DNA from: Gemmatimonadota bacterium
Lineage (GTDB): Bacteria; Gemmatimonadota; Gemmatimonadetes; Gemmatimonadales; GWC2-71-9
Direction: 5' to 3'
Assembly: GCA_003221075.1 (NCBI GenBank)
Contig: QHUF01000130.1
Coordinates: 1-9,730, forward strand
DNA: 9,730 nt
Numbering within the stretch: the first letter of the stretch is position 1; each line of letters begins with the position of its first letter. Shown piece after piece: positions 6,474 to 9,730 of the stretch. Made by a program: the position numbers and the translations under genes. A model generated the notes under the pieces. That model worked only from the letters and a program-made list of their open reading frames with translations. It made no database searches and was not told the origin of the DNA.

Positions 6474-6968
6474 ATGTCCGCTATGCCAGGGGCCCAACCG
6501 TGGCGTGAAGAGCGCCCAATCCTCTCAGATGCCGAGCTGTTACAGCGGCTCGCGCGGCGGGACTCTACGGCGCTGATCGAGGTAGAGCGGCGCCACTGGT
6601 CCTCATTGTATGCGCAGGTCTATGGGATGCTGGTCGAGCCCACGCAGGCCGAACGTGTGGTGCGCGAGGTCTTTACCCAGCTGTGGTTTGCCGCCGAGCG
6701 GTTCCCGGTGCGCCGCAGCCTTTGGACATGGTTGCGCGAAATGGCGAGAGAGCTCGCGCGCGCCGAGCAGGCACTGGCGGAACCGAGCAAGCAGGAAGAT
6801 TCGTCGTCCATTCGGAGGTTGCGTGAAGCGAGTACTGCTGCTGATCCCGGCTCTGTTGGTGCCGTCGCTGCTGACGGCGCAGACGCCGGTCCCGAGCCCC
6901 CAGCCGTCCGATATCGCAAGGGCGAAGAAGGCGGCGATGGCGCGCCGCGCGACGCATGTGCGTGGTGA
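6474..6968 (+). CDS. Sigma-70 region 2-like protein lacking region 4
   Basis: Residues ~20-105 look like the start of an ECF sigma factor: SDAELLQRLARRDSTALIE, then LYAQVYGMLVEPTQAERVV, REVFTQLWFAAERF and WTWLREMARELARAEQAL, which align with regions 2.1-2.4. The DNA-binding region 4 is absent. After residue ~116 the frame overlaps the next gene, which starts at GTG 6823 with a strong ribosome site, so the Gly/Ala/Asp-rich last 48 residues are probably not a real domain. A TGA at 6824 in another frame would give a neat GTGA overlap, so a one-base error or mutation before 6823 is possible. It diverges from the full sigma factor across 39 bases. It may be a degenerate sigma factor, or a core-RNA-polymerase-binding decoy; the latter is speculation. 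Confidence 0.65.
   Translation: MSAMPGAQPWREERPILSDAELLQRLARRDSTALIEVERRHWSSLYAQVYGMLVEPTQAERVVREVFTQLWFAAERFPVRRSLWTWLREMARELARAEQALAEPSKQEDSSSIRRLREASTAADPGSVGAVAADGADAGPEPPAVRYRKGEEGGDGAPRDACAW
6814..6818 (+). promoter_or_regulatory. Ribosome binding site for the GTG start at 6823
   Basis: GGAGG lies four bases upstream of GTG 6823, which opens a convincing signal peptide. This decides the start of the small secreted protein and shows that it begins inside the preceding sigma-like frame. Confidence 0.7.
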
Positions 6969-7185
6969 GGCCGTCGGGCTGGACAACCTCCCGGTAACGC
7001 CGGCCACATCCCCGACGCGCGCGACGCATGCGACGCCGGCCACGCCCAACGCGGACGGCGGTCCGGCAACCCGAGGGACGCCGGCTACCCCCGCCACGCC
7101 GGCCACCCCCGCTTCTCCCTCGCATCGGCCCGACCACGCCGGCCAGGGAGGCCAGGGCCGCGGGAATAACCCCCGACGCCCCTGA
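6823..7185 (+). CDS. Small secreted Thr/Pro/Ala-repeat protein, function unknown
   Basis: No family is recognised. The 120 residues begin with a good signal peptide (start V/M-KRVLLLIPALLVPSLLTAQ, basic then hydrophobic, with a likely AQ-T cleavage). A short basic helix (DIARAKKAAMARRATHVRG) follows, then a low-complexity region of TPAT/ATPA units from about residue 57, ending in a Gly/Arg/Asn-rich tail. It is probably periplasmic, or extends from the cell surface as a flexible linker. The GTG start is chosen for the GGAGG upstream and the signal peptide; a longer version of the same frame from 6610 would run through the sigma-like gene and is rejected. It overlaps the preceding frame by 146 bases. 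An intrinsic terminator starts 29 bases after its stop, so it likely ends a two-gene unit. Confidence 0.72.
   Translation: MKRVLLLIPALLVPSLLTAQTPVPSPQPSDIARAKKAAMARRATHVRGEAVGLDNLPVTPATSPTRATHATPATPNADGGPATRGTPATPATPATPASPSHRPDHAGQGGQGRGNNPRRP
6997..7145 (+). repeat. Short GC-rich direct repeats, core ACGCCGGCCA
   Basis: ACGCCGGCCA appears at 6997, 7033, 7096 and 7136, with a near copy (ACGCCGGCTA) around 7078. The first three sit in the same reading phase or extend into Thr-Pro-Ala-Thr coding units, so they largely reflect the protein repeat. Such tracts are prone to length change. Confidence 0.55.
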
Positions 7186-7214
7186 ACGAGCGATTGCTGT
7201 AGCGGCTGTATCTT

Positions 7215-7249
7215 ACCGGTCCCATGCGCATGGGACCGGTTTCGTTTTT
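7215..7249 (+). terminator. Intrinsic terminator: perfect 26-bp palindrome plus T-rich tract
   Basis: Bases 7215-7227 (ACCGGTCCCATGC) are followed directly by their exact reverse complement (7228-7240), then TTCGTTTTT. This is a strong rho-independent terminator for transcripts coming from the sigma-like/secreted protein pair. Only the + strand side has the T tract. The ATG at 7224 and the ATG at 7230, the two possible starts of the next gene, both lie inside the stem. Confidence 0.8.
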
Positions 7250-8306
7250 CACGCTGCTCACGCTCGTGCCTGCAACGCTCGGCGCTCAACGGCAGGCGTC
7301 GCTGGGCGTTGGGACGGGCATCGTCCGATACGCGGGCGGTTCCAGTTTTAGCGCGCTGACGGTCTCGCCCGCGGCGCAGCGTCTCTCTCCAATTACATAC
7401 CTCGGCGTCGGCGGAGCAGTATCGCTGCTCGAGAGCGGCGTGTGGGCCAGCCAGGGTCGGGCGGATCTCTGGGCCACGCTACCCGTGGGCACAGCCGGCA
7501 TCCGTCCCGCGGTCGGCGCGACGATCTCAGGCAGCACGCGATCTGATGGAGTTGCCGCCGGATCGGGAGCCGCCATGATCGAGGGGCTCCGCGGCAACAT
7601 CGCGCTCGGAGCGGGAATCGTGACCGGCGTGATCGAACACGTGCCGGGCGTCGGCGCCCTGCGGCTGCGCGGGCGCGCCTGGTGGCAGCGCGACGCCACC
7701 CAGATCTCGCTCACCACCGAAGCCACGCGGCTCCTCGGCGACTGGTATACGGACGTCGTCGGAGGTGTCGCATTCGACGGCGCGCGTACGGTCGGCTCAC
7801 TGTGGGTCAGCGGTCGGTTAAGCCCGACCTACGGATCGTCGGGCGCCGCCAGCGTGACACTCCAGTATTTTCTCACACCATCCATCGCCGTCGAAGCGTC
7901 GGGAGGCAATTACCTGCGCGACCCGTTCCAGGGATTGCCGCAGGCGGGCTTCGTCGCGGGGGCGGTCCGCGTATTCTCCGTCCGGCGCGCGGGCATGACG
8001 CGAACGGCACCGGTGCAGCCGCTCCTTCAGCCGCTCGTGGCGGCGCATCGCGGTGCCGACACGGTCGTCGTGCGCTTCCGGATGCCGGCGGCTCGGTCGG
8101 TCGCGATCGCCGGCAACTGGAATGCCTGGACGCCTGCGGCCTTGCGGGCGGTGGGCGACGACATCTGGGAGGCGGCGCTGCGTCTCCCACAGGGCACCTA
8201 TTACTTCAACCTGGTAGTGGATGGCCAAGATTGGGTTGTGCCCGGTGGCGTGGCCACGATTTCGGACGGGATGGGTGGGGTGGTCGCGGTCTTGAACGTG
8301 CTGTGA
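7224..8306 (+). CDS. Exported barrel-like protein with C-terminal CBM48/AMPK glycogen-binding-type domain
   Basis: The 360-residue protein starts with a signal peptide (MRMGPVSFFTLLTLVPATLGA, cleavage probably after LGA). Residues ~25-260 are glycine-rich with alternating polar/hydrophobic strands, which resembles an outer-membrane beta-barrel or beta-rich surface domain; no named family is recognised. Residues ~276-360 are an E-set/CBM48 domain: VRFRMPAARSVAIAGNWNAW, IWEAALRLPQGTYYFNLVVDG, and a final VVAVLNVL strand. The same motifs in the same order occur in the membrane protein at 5281-5823, so the two domains are homologous. No ribosome site precedes either ATG (7224 or 7230), and the start sits in the terminator palindrome. 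A TATCTT at 7209-7214 could drive a leaderless or very short-leader transcript. The binding target is unknown. Confidence 0.8.
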   Translation: MRMGPVSFFTLLTLVPATLGAQRQASLGVGTGIVRYAGGSSFSALTVSPAAQRLSPITYLGVGGAVSLLESGVWASQGRADLWATLPVGTAGIRPAVGATISGSTRSDGVAAGSGAAMIEGLRGNIALGAGIVTGVIEHVPGVGALRLRGRAWWQRDATQISLTTEATRLLGDWYTDVVGGVAFDGARTVGSLWVSGRLSPTYGSSGAASVTLQYFLTPSIAVEASGGNYLRDPFQGLPQAGFVAGAVRVFSVRRAGMTRTAPVQPLLQPLVAAHRGADTVVVRFRMPAARSVAIAGNWNAWTPAALRAVGDDIWEAALRLPQGTYYFNLVVDGQDWVVPGGVATISDGMGGVVAVLNVL

Positions 8307-8307
8307 C

Positions 8308-8336
8308 TTGACGATTCCCGTCCGAGCCCGTACCGT
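8308..8336 (+). promoter_or_regulatory. Candidate sigma-70 promoter for the four-helix membrane protein
   Basis: TTGACG (8308-8313), five of six to the -35 consensus, is followed by a 17-base spacer and TACCGT (8331-8336), which keeps the T1, A2 and T6 of the -10 box. It starts two bases after the stop of the upstream gene. The -10 match is only moderate. Confidence 0.4.
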
Positions 8337-8379
8337 GGCGGCGGCAGGTTGGCTCCGGTTCGATGCTGTCCTCTCGCTC

Positions 8380-8386
8380 GAGGGGG
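8380..8386 (+). promoter_or_regulatory. Ribosome binding site for ATG 8393
   Basis: GAGGGGG is separated by six bases from ATG 8393, which fixes the start over the upstream in-frame ATG at 8363. Confidence 0.65.
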
Positions 8387-8392
8387 TGCTCG

Positions 8393-8866
8393 ATGGGGAA
8401 GATCAACATGCAGAAGGTGCTGGTCGGTGGTCTCATCGCGGGTCTCTTCCTGAACATCGTCGATTACGTGCAGTTCGGTGTGGTCCTCAAGGACCAGATG
8501 GCGGCGGCCATGCAGGCCATCAACAAGCCCGCCATCACCAATGCTCAAATCCCGTACTTCGTGGTGCTCGACTTTGTGGCCGGAGTATTCCTCGTCTGGC
8601 TCTACGCCGCGATCCGGCCTCGGTTTGGGGCAGGCCCCGTGACGGCCGCGAAAGCCGGCATCGCCGCGTGGTTCGTCGGTGGACTGCTCGTCACGCTGTT
8701 CATGTGGCCGATGGGAACAATGCCACACAATCTCATGATCACCACCACGGTGGTTGGCCTGGTGTCATGGACGCTGGCGACTGTGATCGGCGCCAAGTTC
8801 TACACGGAAGGTGCTGGAATGGGAGCCGGGATGGGCGCCGGCGCGGGGATGGGGGCGAGGATGTAA
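8393..8866 (+). CDS. Four-helix integral membrane protein of unknown function
   Basis: No named family is recognised. The 157 residues contain four membrane helices, at about 8-32 (KVLVGGLIAGLFLNIVDYV), 54-76 (YFVVLDFVAGVFLVWLYAA), 87-108 (AAKAGIAAWFVGGLLVTLF) and 115-137 (MITTTVVGLVSWTLATVIG). A conserved-looking GLFLNIVDY turn follows helix 1, and a Gly/Met-rich tail (repeated GAGM units) closes the protein. The start ATG 8393 is chosen for GAGGGGG six bases upstream; an ATG at 8363 would add an implausible polar stretch and has no such site. It has its own candidate promoter and is followed by a terminator, so it is probably transcribed alone. Transport, sensing or a structural role cannot be told apart. 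Confidence 0.82.
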   Translation: MGKINMQKVLVGGLIAGLFLNIVDYVQFGVVLKDQMAAAMQAINKPAITNAQIPYFVVLDFVAGVFLVWLYAAIRPRFGAGPVTAAKAGIAAWFVGGLLVTLFMWPMGTMPHNLMITTTVVGLVSWTLATVIGAKFYTEGAGMGAGMGAGAGMGARM

Positions 8867-8888
8867 GCGTCGGGTCGACAGAAAGTCA

Positions 8889-8923
8889 AAACCGCCGGGC
8901 GGCGTGCTGCCGTCCGGCGGTTT
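8889..8923. terminator. Bidirectional intrinsic terminator between convergent genes
   Basis: A 15-base arm (8889-8903, AAACCGCCGGGCGGC) pairs with 8909-8923 across a five-base loop (GTGCT), with a single G-U wobble. A-rich sequence on the left and TTTCGATTT on the right give short T tracts in both directions. It sits 23 bases after the membrane protein stop and 16 bases beyond the receptor stop. Confidence 0.8.
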
Positions 8924-8938
8924 CGATTTCAGCAGATC

Positions 8939-9730
8939 TCAATAATTGAAGCGCAGCGACACCCCGAGCGTACGCGGCTGGTTGGTCAGATATCCCACAC
9001 GCGCGCGCAGTCCCCGCTCACGATCCAATGCCAGGAGCGCTCGCTCATCGGTCACGTTGTTGAGGAAGACCGCGCCCTCCCAGCCCGTGCGCGACAACCC
9101 GACGCGGAAGTTGAAGAGGCTGTACGCCGGCAGGAGCGGATTGAATGTGAACGTGGGCTGCGTCATCGGTCCGCCCATGTTGGCCCCGAACGCCGCGATG
9201 TTCACGGTCCCGATGCCGGGGGTGAGATCGTCAATTTGCGTGTACCGCGACCCGACATACTGGAAACTGCCGCTGACGGAAACGCGCGAAACGCCAATCG
9301 GCAACGAATACGTGATCGAGCCACTCCCTTGGACGCGCGGCACGCTCGGGAGGCGATTCCCCTTCTTCACACCACCAACGACCGTCGTCACGCCCAGCGT
9401 ATCCGTCGTCGTCACGGTCGACAGGAGCTTCGCGTCATTGAGGCCGGTCGAGAACGCAAGATCCCAATGCTCATTGGGGGAAGCGGTGACCTCCAACTCC
9501 AGTCCCTGGCTCTTCGCCTTGTCGACGTTGAACACGAGACGCGAAGAGCAGGTACCCGCGGTCAGATTCAGCTGCAAGTTCTTGATGTCCATATAGAACG
9601 CGGAAAGATTCAGGGAGCCGCGGCCGCCCGCAAACCGGGACTTCATTCCCGCCTCGTAGTTCCACGCGGTTTCGTCTTTCCAAGAGCCTCTGCCGCCGAA
9701 CGTGATTGTGTCCGATGGCGAGCAAAGCGG
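8939..9730 (-). CDS. TonB-dependent outer-membrane receptor, C-terminal barrel (5' end outside window)
   Basis: The frame is open to the right edge; 263 residues are visible and the plug domain and TonB box lie outside. The visible part is a run of amphipathic barrel strands typical of TonB-dependent receptors: WNYEAGMKSRF, LNLSAFYMDIKNLQ, SQGLELEVTASPNEHWDLAFS, GNRLPSVPRV, YSLFNFRVGLSRTGWEGAVFLNNVTDERAL, and the final strand TLGVSLRFNY ending in the aromatic residue used for outer-membrane insertion. Such receptors import siderophores, vitamins or glycans using energy from TonB-ExbBD. The ligand cannot be inferred; the AFYMDIKNLQ and NNVTDERA patterns occur in iron-complex and in outer-membrane receptor-like members alike. 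The ATG at 9646 is internal and not the start. Confidence 0.93.
   Translation of the reverse strand, partial: PLCSPSDTITFGGRGSWKDETAWNYEAGMKSRFAGGRGSLNLSAFYMDIKNLQLNLTAGTCSSRLVFNVDKAKSQGLELEVTASPNEHWDLAFSTGLNDAKLLSTVTTTDTLGVTTVVGGVKKGNRLPSVPRVQGSGSITYSLPIGVSRVSVSGSFQYVGSRYTQIDDLTPGIGTVNIAAFGANMGGPMTQPTFTFNPLLPAYSLFNFRVGLSRTGWEGAVFLNNVTDERALLALDRERGLRARVGYLTNQPRTLGVSLRFNY

Noticed and set aside
6603..7289. Minus-strand frame with collagen-like VAG repeats
   Set aside because: The repeats mirror the Thr-Pro-Ala units of the + strand secreted protein, and the frame runs through the terminator palindrome and the sigma-like gene.
8308..8949. + strand frame of 213 codons overlapping the four-helix membrane protein
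   Set aside because: It is a shifted shadow frame with Arg/His/Gly-rich composition; the overlapping frame has four clear membrane helices and a strong ribosome site.

Overview
The window is GC-rich and densely coded, with overlapping start/stop codons and very short gaps. It probably comes from a Gemmatimonadota-like or similar high-GC soil or environmental bacterium. I infer this from gene style (an ECF sigma factor coupled to a membrane protein with a CBM48/AMPK-type glycogen-binding fold, an Nfu protein next to an ATP-grasp enzyme, and a TonB-dependent receptor), not from any marker gene. No rRNA, tRNA, CRISPR, transposase or phage gene was seen.

Left block (1-4524). A SAM-dependent methyltransferase enters from the left edge on the + strand and stops at 523. 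It converges on a minus-strand run that reads metE (cobalamin-independent methionine synthase, 4524-2200), then an Nfu/NifU-type Fe-S scaffold (2203-~1613), then an ATP-grasp ligase (~1616-468). metE and nfu share a 4-base GTGA overlap. The nfu/ATP-grasp boundary looks broken: nfu has no stop where its homology ends, and the ATP-grasp enzyme lacks its start and roughly its first 30-40 residues and sits in another frame.

Middle block (4598-8306). This is the most unusual part. A minus-strand, translationally coupled trio encodes an ECF sigma factor, a single-pass membrane protein laid out like an anti-sigma factor but with a periplasmic CBM48 domain and no zinc motif, and a secreted protein with a Pro/His-rich tail. 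Diverging from it over 39 bp is a + strand gene for a sigma-region-2-only protein, followed by a small secreted Thr/Pro/Ala-repeat protein. After these comes an exported, barrel-like protein that also ends in a CBM48 domain. A perfect 26-bp palindrome followed by a T-rich tract forms an intrinsic terminator, and the start codon of the barrel-like gene lies inside it. Together the genes suggest an envelope-sensing ECF module that uses two related carbohydrate-binding-type domains. That functional reading is inference.

Right block (8307-9730). A four-helix membrane protein with its own plausible promoter and ribosome binding site converges, across a strong bidirectional terminator hairpin, on the C-terminal half of a TonB-dependent outer-membrane receptor that runs off the right edge.
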